From assembly GCA_964016885.1 (NCBI GenBank), contig OZ024743.1, positions 125,976,419-126,040,418 on the forward strand: a stretch of 64,000 nucleotides of DNA, given 5' to 3'. Source of the stretch: Eledone cirrhosa (Eukaryota; Mollusca; Cephalopoda; Octopoda; Eledonidae). Both the position numbers and the translations under genes were made by a program. This document shows positions 32,641 through 43,859 of the stretch, piece by piece. Numbering within the stretch: the first letter of the stretch is position 1; each line of letters begins with the position of its first letter. The notes under the pieces were generated by a model. That model did no database searches. It was not told where the DNA came from and saw only the letters and a list, made by a program, of their open reading frames with translations.

Positions 32641-33369
32641 TGTACTAGCAGAATGGCCTGGTGTTGCTCGGGATTCTAAACATAGCAATCTATGTTATCC
32701 CTCCTTTCTGAAACAGTACAGAGAAGTACGGAATACCTCGGCCTGGGGATGGTGTCTACATTTTGTGCTTATAAAAATAATTCGTCGTAAATTACCAGGG
32801 GTTTGACTTAATTGGGTGCCTGAGAGTAATTTGTTTAACCCACGAAAGCCAAGACAAAATGGTTAAGTAAAAAGGCATTCGACAAACTGAACATGTATTT
32901 GTTGTGTTATGGTACAATGAAAGCAATAGTTACAGAGCAGTAAGCATGTGGGACTGCAGTGGTGGAGAGTGGGGTGGTCTTACTCCTTTCAATGTTTCAT
33001 CGTATGTTCACCAATTGATGCAGAAGTCCTAATAAAAAGTGAAGTCGCCTTGGGTGAATAGGCAAATAATTTTCTATTACCATTTTTCAAAAGCATGTAA
33101 TTGCGTTCCCTCTCTTTTTTGTTGTTGTTTTTGCTGCTGTTGGTGTGATACTAGCCGTTGGTCGTACTACTAACACAGTCTCATCCTTCTTCAGCCAATT
33201 GTGTATATCCCCTTCTGCCTCATCTACCTAAAAAATGATTGTAACACCGCCTTGTACACAATGTTAGATTAAAGTTTAAGCAAAGAATCGCTGCTTTCAC
33301 CCTTAACGGGATCTTCTGAAACTAAAAAAATCAATCTGTGAATGCAGAAGTAAATATTTCAAAAAACGT

Positions 33370-33465
33370 TACACACTATATATATATATATACACACACT
33401 ATCATCATCATCATCATCACCGTTTTACGTCCGTTCTTCCATGCTAGCATGGGTTAGACTATATA
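33370..33465 (-). mobile_element. LINE-A type 3' tail within the nest
   Basis: TA/CA run, ATCATCATCATCATC and 'accgttttacgtccgttcttccatgctagcatgggttagac'; only the terminus is present. Confidence 0.65.
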
Positions 33466-33494
33466 TTCATATATATACACACACACACACAGAT

Positions 33495-35535
33495 AGCGTC
33501 ATAATGTCGTAATGCAGACAGCCAGACATGCAGCCTTACGCCCGAGGCCTCTTTTTTTTCGGCCAGCCTCACCGCTCTCAGGAAGAAAGAGGGTGGCATA
33601 CACCCCATTGATGTGGGCAATGTCTTCCGGAGGCTGGCTGCCAAGGTGATCTGCAAGTCCGTAACACACAAACTGGGTGAGGAGTTTAGTCCGGTGCAAC
33701 TGGCTGTTGGTGTGTCCGGTGGCTGTGAGGGGGCCGCCCATCGGAACCGGCATCCAGGGACTCCAGGCACCTCGTTGTCAAGCTTGACATGAGGAATGCC
33801 TTCAACTCTTTACGCCGGGATCATCTGCTTGAGGCCTGCCTCAGCTGAGACCCTCTGCCTACCCGCTGGCCTACCTGTCATATGGAGCCCCGAGCATGCT
33901 CCTTGCTGCTGATACGGTCATACTCGCGGCTACTGGGGTCCAACAGGGCGACCCTTTGGGACCCCTCCCGTTCGCCCTTGGTATTGACCACATCGCCTGG
34001 AGTATCACGGCCCCTCTCAACGTTTGGTATCTGGATGATGCTACGTTGGGCAGGCCCGTACGGACGGTCTGCCATGACCTTCAATTGGTGGTTCCTGCCT
34101 GGTGGGAATCGGCCTCCAGGTCAACTCGGCCAAGTCGGAGGTGGTGAACGTCAGTCTCGATGCTGTGAGCTTTTCAGCCTCTGTCTTGGACGTGCGGTCC
34201 ATTCTCCACCAGGTTCAGGTGACCCCCAAAGAGGATGTTCTCATCCTCGAGTCACTGATCCACCCACCGGCCATCTGCTCCACCATCAGGTCCAGGCTTC
34301 AACAGCTCCAGACTCTCACAAGCCGACTGGGCTTGATTGACGGCCACCCAGCTCTCTTTCTGCTGAGGAACTGCTTTGCCATGCCAAAGCTCCCCTATAC
34401 ACTCCGCAGTGCTCCATGCTACACCCAGACATCTCTCCTCGCTGACCTCGATACTTGTATCCGAGCAGCAGCCGAGGGGATATGCAATGTCAAGTTTGAC
34501 GACATAGGGTGGCAACAGGCCACTTTACCTGTCAGGTATGGCGGCCTTGGCCTCCGGTCCCCGATCTCACTAGCTTTTCCGGCGTATCTTTCGTCGGTAA
34601 TCTCGTGCCGCGTCCTCGTCAACAGGGTTCCTCAAAACACAACAGAACCCTCTGTGTTCAGAGAACGTGAGGCCGCCTGTGAGACGTGGGACCGGCTGGG
34701 ACTTAGCCCAGTACAGGTCCCTCCTCCTTCTCCCCCTGTTGACATCGAGTCCCCCCAACGCACTTGGGATGCCATCCAGTGCAGCCTGGCCTCAGACAGG
34801 CTCACGCGCAAGCTCGACTAGCACCGCCATGCTTGTTTTCGTGCGGCCTCCAAACCCCACAGTGGTGCCTGGCTCCATGCCCTGGCAACCATAGCCTGCG
34901 AATCGGCGTTTCCCTGAGGCTCGGCCTCCAGATCTGCCAGCCACACCAATGTCACTGCGGTTCCACCGTAGACTCTTTCGGCCTCCACCCGCTTTCCTGT
35001 CACCACAGTGCCGGCCGCATTCCATGCCATGCTGCCCTCAACGAGGTCATTAAGCATGGCTTGGATGTTGCAGGCTTCCCTTCCCAGCTCGAGCCGGTGG
35101 GGCTGGATCGAGGGGACGGCAAAAGGCTAGATGGCATGACCATCTTCCCGTTCCGCGGTGGCAAACCCCTCGTCTGGGATGCCACTTGTACCGACACTTT
35201 CTGTAGCTGCAACCTGGTGCAGTCTGCGACTGACCCAGGTTCTGCTGCGTGTCGGGCTGAGGAGGCCAAACTCCTCAAATACTGGTCACTCTCCAACAGG
35301 TTTGCGGTCGTACCCTTGGCAGTGGAGATTTCTGGTGTCCTTGGCCCCAGGGCTACCTCCGGCCCCAGGGCTACCTCCTTACTCACCACCATAGGCGCTG
35401 AGCTGACCAGCCGCAGGTGTGAGCCCCACGAGTTGGAGTGGCTTTTCCAGCGTGCCTCCCTTGCCGTCCTGCGGGGAAACGCCTTCTCCATTCTGTCCCC
35501 CGGGGCTGTGGGTGGGCCCCATCGCGTACTGTTGT
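33495..35535 (+). pseudogene. RLE-type non-LTR retrotransposon: RT and restriction-like endonuclease, frame-broken
   Basis: GC-rich island in an AT-rich window. Conceptual frames in order: LRKKEGGIHPIDVGNVFRRL (about 33573-33635); RT box A KLDMRNAFNSLRRD (33780-33822); GVQQGDPLGP (about 33937); YLDD (34028-34039); thumb/linker in the open frame 34102-34821. Then a C/H cluster CHCGS...GLHPLSCHHSAGR (about 34950-35020) and RLDG (35124-35135) with LVWDATCTDT (about 35172-35200), resembling the PD-(D/E)XK endonuclease of R2/NeSL-like LINEs. It ends at a TAG after VLL (35535). At least four frame breaks make it inactive. A shorter relative lies at 51190-51420. Confidence 0.8.
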
Positions 35536-35859
35536 AGTTGTATACAGATATTAACTCATCAATTCCAATTCTTTGTACAAGTTGGGATCTATTTGTAACT
35601 TACAATCTATAAGACAGATATTATAAGGGCGCGACGTCGTAGCTATGTATCTATCTAACAAGACAGACTAAGAATTATAGAGAGATCGCTAAATCGCCTA
35701 ATGCGGTCCCTAGGGCATTGAAAATTTGAAATAATTTTTGCTCAAAACACTCACACAACCATAAGTATTACATGTGTAAAGTTTGAAAAAAATTGGTTGG
35801 GTGGTTCTCGAGTTTTAGGGAGTCAGATAGACAGACAGACATTCTCTGTTTTAGATATA

Positions 35860-36060
35860 TAGATGATGCTTGTGTACAAAGTGTGACGATGCATGGTAGC
35901 AAAATATAGGTATTGAATGTGAAGGATGTATAACAGCTGGAAAGGAATGAGTGGAGTATGCTTTGATGGATGTGTAATGTTAATGTACATGAATAAACTG
36001 AAAGAAAAAAAAACAGTACAAAAGGAATTCGATGAAGAGAAAAGATACATGAGTACAGAC
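35860..36060 (+). pseudogene. LINE-A fragment, right part after the insertion
   Basis: DDACVQSVTMHGSKI-stop-VLNVKDV-stop-QLERNEWSML, then WMCNVNVHE: the direct continuation of 32555-32640. Confidence 0.7.
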
Positions 36061-36109
36061 ACATGGTACATAGGGAAGATGAGACAGCACATTCAAAGGA
36101 CTACACTCA

Positions 36110-36349
36110 GCTTGTTTCTCAGCAACCACTGCAAGTTTTCCATACTCCTTATTTGTTTTTCACTACACTGCAGCATTACACTCATTACATGTACTTCATA
36201 ATGTCTGTTTTTTTATACAAAGAGAAGCTGTTTATTGTCAACAGAGGTACCCATATAATTCAGCTTCTTGAACTTCTTCCATCCAGCTCTTATTCTAACC
36301 ACTGTATGTTCACTAAAATCTATTGCCCTTACACTAATTATACAATCTG
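36110..36349 (-). pseudogene. LINE-A fragment, downstream part (split by a SINE)
   Basis: Complement encodes an ELDGRSSRS/KKFRE-like segment and PLLTINSFSLYKK, comparable with 46440-46500. The upstream half of the same copy is at 36694-36890. Confidence 0.55.
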
Positions 36350-36693
36350 TAATGGATGTAGCATAGCTGAATGGTCAAGAAGTTTGCTTTGCCTTCACTA
36401 GATCTTAGGTTTGATCCCACTAAGTAGCATCTTGGGCAAGTGTCATTTACCTTAGCTTCAAGTCAACCCAAGCCTTGCGAATAAAATTGGGTAGATGGAA
36501 ACTGTTCAGAAGCCTGCTGGAAGGACTGTACATATAATTTAATAAGTTTGTCTTGCCACACACTGTGTCACATTGAATCTCCCTGAGAATTATGTTAAGA
36601 GTACACATGTCTGTGGAATGTTCAGTACTGGCCTGTTAATTTCATGTACAGGCTGTTCTATTGATCTAAGACCTGGAAAGCTCATCACTGAGA
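36350..36693 (+). mobile_element. tRNA-derived SINE inserted in a LINE-A copy
   Basis: Head GTAGCATAGCTGAATGG and B box GGTTTGATCCC (about 36409), body 'gggcaagtgtcatttacc...tcaacccaagccttgcg', 3' part 'cctgagaattatgttaagagtacacatgtctgtgg...gctgttctattgatc'. LINE-A sequence lies on both sides in the same (minus) direction. Confidence 0.75.
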
Positions 36694-36890
36694 CCGTACA
36701 TTCCATATCATTTAAATAACCTAATTTATCTACAACACCTGATGAGTCATCTGAGTAGTCTATAGTCTTCATTTCAAGGCTGTTCTTGCTGACAACTTCA
36801 CTTGTGTATAGAGTATATCTAAAGTTCCAGTTTCTTGTCAAGTTGCCAAAGATACCACAGCATTTTGTACCCATTGTTGACACTGTGTAT
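36694..36890 (-). pseudogene. LINE-A fragment, PHD-like finger region (upstream part)
   Basis: The minus-strand frame reads KCCGIFGNLTRNWNFRYTLY, then VDKLGYLNDMECTV. This parallels RCSGISGSLTKNVGFTCSSC...VDCFCYLGD of the 45763-47534 copy, with the last cysteines of the finger lost. Confidence 0.6.
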
Positions 36891-37119
36891 GCAGTATCAA
36901 ATTCCCATTTCTCCCATCCTTTGCCATCCTCTCATCTCCACAGCTTCTTTCTCATTATTCACCCTTCACACTCCAGTCATTCTGTTTCTCTTACTCCATT
37001 CACCCACTCACCCTTATTCATCTGTGATTGTTATGTTTTTCTCATCTCACCCTCTTGGTCATGTTACCTTGAATGAACAAAGAGTGTAGAGTATTGATTA
37101 CTCTTTAAACTTGTGTGAT

Positions 37120-37470
37120 ACAAAGCAACTTTTCAAGTGTTGGTGCCATGATAAACTACACTCAGTACACTCTGTAAAGTGGTTAGTGATTGAATGGAGA
37201 CAATATAGTGTTGAGAGGACCGTTTAGTCCTGCTGAGGACATGGCAATCTCTCTATTACTAGTGTCACAATAAATGTATTCTACATACTCAGTAAAGTGG
37301 TTGATGTTAGGAATGGCATCCAACCATATAAGTCTTGCAAATGATGTAATGTATGGGATGTGTTCTAATTTGTTTGGGAGGGCAGTAATTCCAAATAATA
37401 ACTGATTTAGACTGTAACAACCTTCTTCCCCATGCCAATATCGAAAACGGATGTAAAATGATGATGGCGC
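37120..37470 (+). mobile_element. LINE-A type 3' UTR and tail
   Basis: 'agtgttggtgccatgataaactacactcagtacactctgtaaag', 'gttaggaatggcatccaaccatata', 'ccatgccaatatcgaaaacggatgtaaaatgatgatgg': UTR order and a short GAT tail on the plus strand. Confidence 0.7.
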
Positions 37471-38295
37471 TGTGTTTTTGTGAAACATTTTCTGTTGCTT
37501 TTCAACAAGTTTAACGTTTCCAGTAAATTATACTTAACAAATGGTGGCCTGTCATGATTGTTTTTGTTGTATATTTTAGAATTATTACATTTTTTTAATT
37601 TCAAGAAAACTGTTTCTTTTTCAACTGAATAAATGAAAACAAGTTGCTTCTCTATCCTGTCCACATCTGTATCTCACTGTTGAATTTAAAAGAAAAGTGG
37701 GCCATGTATTTGTAAACCTTACTATTTAGTCAAGATTAATAATAGTGGGAAAATAATGAAACCCTTTCAAAGAAATTAAAACATTATTCCAAACAAAGAG
37801 ATCTTTATTGAAGCTACAACAATATATTTAGTGTGTGACCCAATTCTATGCAGTTGAAACCGATTTGAATAACAGTGCATTCTAAAACTGCTGACATATT
37901 TCATTTTAAAATATTAACCGAAATGTTAATGTTCACAAATGAGTTAACAAGATACGCACACACACACATACATAAGTAATGTTGTGGGTAATTTAAGCTG
38001 AGGTACTGTGACATGATCACAGTTTAAAATACAAACAGCAAGAAGTTTGTATGTTTATTATGTATAAACATAGGCATTATACCTAAATTAGAAGCCATTA
38101 TACATATACATATTGATTTGATTTTATATATGCCTCTATTATGAATCACTCTATATTAGTACTACTGCTAATGAAATTGATAGTGTTTATATAATCTTAA
38201 TGTTTCTACAAATTTTCTTTAGTAATTTCATTTGAAAAGAAAAAATTAAATTATTTGAATGGCAATCCACAACTGGGTTACATTTGGTAGAAATA

Positions 38296-39510
38296 TTGGG
38301 TTGGCCAAAAAGTCTGTTCAGTTTTCTTAGTGAAAATGAGACACAGTTTTAAACCCAAAGCAATTTATTCAATCAATGATGTATTTGCCATTTCGTTCCA
38401 GTACCTTCTGCCATCTTCTAGGTAGATCCATTATTCCCTGTTCAAAGAATTTCCTGTCTTTACTGGCAAAGAACCCTTCCAAATGAATTTTCACATCTTC
38501 TGAAGAATTGAATGTCTGAAGTTTTGAAGAGTTTGAAACAGGTGGAAATCTGAAGGAGCAAGGTCAGGGGAATATGGAGGGTGAGGTAAAACTTCCCAGT
38601 GAAGCCCTAGTAACTTCTGCTGCATCTGCAAGGAAGTGTGGGGGTCTGGCATTGTCTTGAAAGAGCATGTTCTGGACACTTCTGGAAGATCGCTCCATTT
38701 AATTTATCCAGATGTTCACTGTATACATCTGAATTGATGGTCCTGTTTGTAGGAAGAAGCTCATAAAAGACAACACAATTCCAATTCCATCAAATTGAAA
38801 GCATAATCTTCTTTTGGGGAAGTCCTGCTTTGGAGGTTGTTTGTGGTGGTTCTTGGTGCTTCCCCCATGATCGTTGTCACTTCACATTGTTATAGACGAT
38901 CCATTTTTTTGTGTCCAATTACCATTTTCTTCAAAAAGGGATCGTTTTCTTCACATTTAAGCAGTTGGGTGAGGTTGGCTTCATTCAATTCATGGGGAAC
39001 CCAAACATTGAGCCTGCTTATTTTATGCAGATGGTTTTCAACACTTGATTTAAATATCTGGAGAATATCAGTGATCTCCCTGGTTGTAAGACAGGTGATG
39101 GTGTCGACTAACTTCTTCACTTGGTTACTGTTAACCACAATTGCCCATCCAGTGCAAGGTGCATCTTGAATCGAAAATTTTCCTGATTGAAATCATGAAA
39201 ACCACTTCTGGCTTACACGTATCTTCTCTGTACATAGCGCATATGTTCCTGCAAGTTTCTGATGATTTCTTACCTCTTTTTTTTTAAAAAAAAAAAAGCA
39301 TATGTTGATAATGTTCATTTTAGTTCTCCATTTTGAGGGTTAAGATAAACGCACAAAATACAACCAATCTCTGAGTTTTGCTACAAACTATTTGAAGTAT
39401 CAAACATCTAATGAGTGCATACTCGGAAGTAAAAAAATAAAGTTAGCAACTACGAGAATGCCTGAAGTTTAGTATTGGCAAAAACTGAACAGTCTTTTTG
39501 GCCAACCCAA
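38296..39510 (-). mobile_element. Mariner-family transposon with dead transposase
   Basis: The ends are TTGGGTTGGCCAAAAAGTCT and, in complement, TTGGGTTGGCCAAAAAGACT, matching over 30 bp with one mismatch. They are flanked by TA on both sides (38294-38295, 39511-39512). Minus-strand pieces of a mariner transposase: VPHELNEANLTQLLKCEEND with GHKKM in place of the usual GDEKW, QDNARP in a different frame, and LPHPPYSPDLAPSDFHLF (38491-38679). The first catalytic Asp is replaced by His and several frame breaks exist, so it is inactive. The ends look nearly unaged. It resembles the cecropia/SETMAR-like mariners. Confidence 0.92.
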
Positions 39511-39673
39511 TAGATTATAAAGCCTTCTAATGATCTGGTTGTAGTCTGCATTACTTTACTTTTGTAGAAATAAATGTTTACGAAAATATTGTATTTTATA
39601 GTATATAAGATTTATTTATTTATTTATTGAAACAGCTCCCAAAATATCTTCCATGTCCTATATGCAAATTTGA

Positions 39674-40062
39674 GTTATCATCATTTAATGTCCACTTCTC
39701 CTGATAGCAAGGGTTGAACAAGTCAGTACTTAATCAAGTTTCTAACCCCTCAGATGGGCTGGGGGCTACATCTTGCTTACACATATTTCTGTACTATGCA
39801 AAGTGACCTAGGTATATTTTATTGTTGCATCAGTACTAAGGAGGTTGCATGTTTTTGACACAACTGAAGAGTCCTCTTGATCCGTTGTTTGGCAAGTTTT
39901 CATGGCACCAGCACAATAGAGGTTGTTGTGCCATCATTGAAGGGTCCTCTCAGCCCTTTTTGGCATGGTTTCTACAACTGGAACTCATTCCTAACACCAA
40001 CCATTTTATAGTGTGTATTGGGTGTGTTTTATCGTGACACCAACACTAGGGAGGTCATCAGT
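39674..40062 (-). mobile_element. LINE-A type 3' UTR and tail
   Basis: 'atcatcatttaatgtccacttctcctgatagcaagggttgaac' then 'tggtttctacaactggaactcattcctaacaccaacc' and 'gggtgtgttttatcgtgacacc'. Confidence 0.65.
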
Positions 40063-40159
40063 AATTGACTTGACTGATGAACTCTTTCTATCCTATGGGA
40101 GGCAGGTGGTGATGGAATCAGAGTGTATTTCAATAACATTAGATACTTTCCAATAAGTA

Positions 40160-40596
<437 letters not shown>

Positions 40597-40939
40597 TTTT
40601 TGATATTCCCTGCTGAAATGAGTTAGGGGTCTTATATACCATTAAAATTAGTCTTGTTAATAATTTATGAAATATTTATACATTTATCCTTTGTCAAGCA
40701 ATAGAATGTGTACATGCCATTTTAAGCTTTAGAGTTGGCATGTGGTTCAGCTGCTTCACAAATTAGCTGAGATCATGTTTTTGAAAACAAAAGGTTTCTA
40801 GATACACAAACTTAACTGACTTCAGATACACTATTTGTGGGTTAATCCATATTATCTAAACTACTTTTGCCACAGCCTTATAGGTTACATTTCTATGAAA
40901 ACTGTTTCCACTGACAGCATTGTTAGCAGCATTCTATAT

Positions 40940-41046
40940 TTAACCCTTTTATGGCCAGATTTCTAATAAAACAAACTATTTTAATTAATTAATGAAACGT
41001 TTGGAGGGATGTACTATAATTAGTGTTTTATTTTAAGATGGCATTT
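40940..41046 (+). mobile_element. MITE-1, left half
   Basis: TTAA + CCCTTTTATGGCCAG, then 'aacgtttggagggatgtactata' and 'aagatggcattt'. The right half resumes at 41393 ('ataacttaacttaagaggttcttg'). Confidence 0.75.
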
Positions 41047-41392
41047 CATCATCATCATTTTTACGTCAGTTTTTCCACGCTTATAATATATAGGTGACAA
41101 ATTGGCAGAACATCATGATATTCGTTCTAGCTCTCTGCACACTGAGTTCAAATCACGTTGAGGTCAACTTTTCCTTTTGTGATAAATAAATATAATTCCA
41201 GTCTAGGGGCAGAGTACTGGTGGAATTTCAAATGGGATACGCTGCAATATCTGATCCGGCGTTGTACATTTCTAATTTCAAATGCCATCTCCTTCAACTA
41301 GGAGTTGCAACTAGCAGATAGTATCAGCAATGGAAAGAAAGACCAATGGAAACAGTTTTCTTGGTCTAATTGGATGATCAGCTCCTTTCCAT
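41047..41392 (+). mobile_element. SINE-containing insertion inside MITE-1
   Basis: Flanked by CATTT on both sides. It contains an 'atcatcatcatttttacgtcag' scrap, a SINE head and body ('gacaaattggcagaacatc', 'tgagttcaaatcacgttgaggtcaac'), and a distal module 'agcagatagtatcagcaatggaaaga' that recurs at 56390-56470. Confidence 0.65.
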
Positions 41393-41512
41393 TTATAACT
41401 TAACTTAAGAGGTTCTTGTACATACAAAATTATGTATGTACAACTCTTTAAAATGGATAAAAATTATGTATGGATAAATTTGTTTCATAGAAACAATAGC
41501 AGTTTGAAAGAG
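41393..41512 (+). mobile_element. MITE-1, right half
   Basis: 'ataacttaacttaagaggttcttg', 'catagaaacaatagcagtttgaaagagtta'; the outer end is decayed. Confidence 0.65.
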
Positions 41513-41799
41513 TTAGTATCAGTTAATGAGTGTTTCATTAGTTCACATTGCTGAGTTCAACTCCTCACATAAATATAGCTTGGGAGAAGCATGAACTCTG
41601 TACAGAAATTTATATTTTTAACTTCGGAAAAACGATATACTTTGGTTTACTATTAAAAAAAAATAGCCTAAATTCATTTATTAATTTGTCATACCAAGAC
41701 AATATAATGATAAAAATATAATGATAAAATCCCACTTCTCACCTACCTTGCCTTATGGCACATTTTTTTTCAATATGTTCAGTTTCATACTACATCGCA

Positions 41800-41985
41800 C
41801 ACATTCACATGGTGAACTTCTGTTCAGTTTCCATATTAGAAATTTCACTCACTAAGCATTGGTCAACCCATGACTATAATAGAAGACACCTTCCCAAGGT
41901 GCCCTGCAATAATGGGACTGAACCCAAAGCCACATTTTTTTGAAATGAAATCCTTAACCATACAACCATGTCTGCTCAATTTCAT
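41800..41985 (-). mobile_element. tRNA-derived SINE fragment
   Basis: 'tctgttcagtttccatattag', 'cattggtcaacccatgactataa', 'gcaataatgggactgaaccc', 'aatccttaaccatacaaccatg': head and body in reverse. Confidence 0.6.
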
Positions 41986-42109
41986 GACATTCTCATACTA
42001 TTTTCCTGTCAATCAATCTCTTATTCACATATAGATGTTTATTATTTTTCATAACACTTTTAACTGGTTTTGTTTATATAATTGCCTCATACTAGTGTGT
42101 GTTAGCCCT

Positions 42110-42205
42110 ATGTTGGTTCTCACAAGTGTCCTAGTTGTTTGATCAATGGAACAGCATGTTCGTAAAATTAATATACAAGTGGCTGAGCATTCCACACTCA
42201 TGTAA
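42110..42205 (-). mobile_element. tRNA-derived SINE 3' fragment
   Basis: 'cacaagtgtcctagttgtttgatcaatggaacagcatgttcg' and 'agtggctgagcattcc'. Confidence 0.6.
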
Positions 42206-42227
42206 AGAATTCTAACCAAATACTGAA

Positions 42228-42357
42228 AAACATTTTGTCTGTCCCGCTGAGGTTAACTTTGCCTTTCATTCATCCTTATGGGGTCGATAAAATAAAGTAC
42301 CAGTAATGTACTGGGATAATTGCTGGCCTTGTGCCAAACGTAGAAACAATTATAATG
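42228..42357 (+). mobile_element. SINE, left member of an inverted pair
   Basis: 'ccgctgaggttaactttgcctttcat', 'ggggtcgataaaataaagtaccagtaatgtactggg', 'ttgctggccttgtgccaaacgtagaaacaatta'. Only the body and tail are present. Confidence 0.85.
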
Positions 42358-42366
42358 ATATTAATA

Positions 42367-42568
42367 ATTGTTTCTACTTTTGTACTTTAGGCACAAGGCC
42401 AGCAATTATCCCAGTGCATGACTGGTACTTTATTTTATCAACTCTGTAAGGATGAAAGGCAAAGTTAACCTCGGCGGGATTTGAACTCGGACTGTAAGGG
42501 GACGTAACTCTATGCTGGAAAGCATGGTGTCCGACCCCTACCGATACTGCCAATCCACCACCCTTAAT
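42367..42568 (-). mobile_element. SINE, right member of the inverted pair, full length
   Basis: Reverse of the same family including the head 'ctatgctggaaagcatggtgtccgacccctaccgatactgccaatccacca' and a B-box region 'gggatttgaactcgg'. Nine bases separate it from the plus-strand copy. Confidence 0.88.
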
Positions 42569-42775
42569 GATATTAATAATGATTTCTACTATAGGCGCAA
42601 GGCCAGCAATTTTAGGAGAGAAGGGAAAGTCGATTACATAGACTCCAGTCCTTGACTGGTCCTTTATTTCATCAACTCTGGAAGGGTGAAAGGCAGTTGA
42701 TTGTGGCAGGGAAGGAACTTAGAATGTAAAGGGCCATAACCAAATACTGACACTCTAATAACTGCCAATAAATAA
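42569..42775 (-). mobile_element. SINE copy, older
   Basis: 'tttctactataggcgcaaggccagcaattt', 'actggtcctttatttcatcaactctggaagggtgaaaggca', 'actctaataactgccaat'. Confidence 0.75.
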
Positions 42776-42972
42776 TAATGATCATAATGATAATAATTGT
42801 TTCTACTTTTGGCACAAGGCCAGCAATTATCCCAGTGCATGACTGGTACTTTATTTTATCAACTCTGTAAGGATGAAAGGCAAAATTAACCTCGGCGGGA
42901 TTTGAACTCAGATCATACAGGGAGGTAACTCTATGCTTCAAAGCATGGCATCCGATCCTCTACCGATAACTC
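42776..42972 (-). mobile_element. SINE copy, full length
   Basis: Nearly the same as 42367-42568, with the (ATAATG)n-like tail 'aataataatgatcataatgataataattg'. Confidence 0.85.
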
Positions 42973-43144
42973 TTTTCATTGTCACATTGTTCCATTCTCT
43001 TCAGAAATGCTTACATAAGACATTCATCTGGTCATTTTTTTCACTGTTTAGTCAGGGAGAAAAGGCTAGTGCTTATGATCCTTTTTCCAGATCTTTAAGA
43101 CTGGTTAGCAAAGGGAAAATTTAGATCAAATGCTTTTGTAACTA

Positions 43145-43300
43145 AGTGAACTCAAGTTAAAAACACCCAAAGGCCAAGTGATGGTGTTAAACCATGTAAC
43201 CCAAGTAACCCGCTGCATAATTTAAACTCCGAATGAAAAGAACAGAAACAAATACTGCAAGGCATTTCATCTGGCACTCTAATAATTCTGCTAATCCACC
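43145..43300 (-). mobile_element. SINE copy
   Basis: 'aggccaagtgatggtgttaaacc', 'ataatttaaactccgaatg', 'gcactctaataattctgctaatccacca'. Confidence 0.7.
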
Positions 43301-43309
43301 AATCTGGAC

Positions 43310-43452
43310 TACTACTATATCTTATCGACCTTGAACAAATGAAAGGCAAAGTTGGTTTCAGTGAGATTTGAACTCGAAGTGCATAAAGCCAGAACAAATA
43401 CTGCAAAGCATTTTGTCCTCTGCTCTAACAACCCTGTCAATTCCCTGTCTAT
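43310..43452 (-). mobile_element. SINE copy
   Basis: 'aatgaaaggcaaagttggtttcagtgagatttgaactcgaagtg', 'ctgctctaacaaccctgtcaattccc'. Confidence 0.7.
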
Positions 43453-43859
43453 GTTGTTCATTTAATGTACTACTGTTCTCTATATGAATATGTTCAATAA
43501 TAATGCTTCTCTTATTTTTTCTCTTCTCTTTGTTATTTCATCTTTGAGAGCCTGATCTAATTACCTCATCTGTTTGTATTTCTTTGCCAATTTTTGCTAG
43601 AGCTACTATCTAGTACTTTCTTGCAACACTTTTTCATTTATTATACACCCGCACCCCCCCACATATGTCCATACTGTTGTTACAACCATATCTTTTATAT
43701 GTAGTTTAAACAGTGGAATGTTTCATGTGAGTGGAATATATCTTTTACATGTATCTTAATATATTGAAAATATAACCACATCACCTACACACCCTCTCAT
43801 GCCAAATATCACTGACTGGAAAATAATATTCATAATAAACAAGGTTACAATGGAAATTC

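Larger units (their letters stand above)
32641..35859 (+). mobile_element. Unclassified element inserted in LINE-A, itself carrying a nested LINE
   Basis: The outer limits follow from the interrupted LINE-A frame and from the repeated pentamer TAGAT. The left end begins TGTACTAGCAGAATGGCC...GTTGCTCGG; the right end holds 'ggtggttctcgagttttagggagtcagatagacagacagac' and 'ttttagatata'. This pair of ends looks like a repeat common in invertebrate genomes, but I cannot name its class with confidence. Without the nested RLE-LINE it would be about 1.2 kb. Confidence 0.55.

Noticed and set aside
33882..34340. Independent 152-residue gene
   Set aside because: Out-of-frame reading of the RLE-LINE; the RT motifs lie in the neighbouring frames.
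35860..36349. Twin-priming inversion of one LINE-A copy
   Set aside because: The inverted part lies on the wrong side for twin priming, and the plus-strand part is explained as the continuation of 32555-32640.
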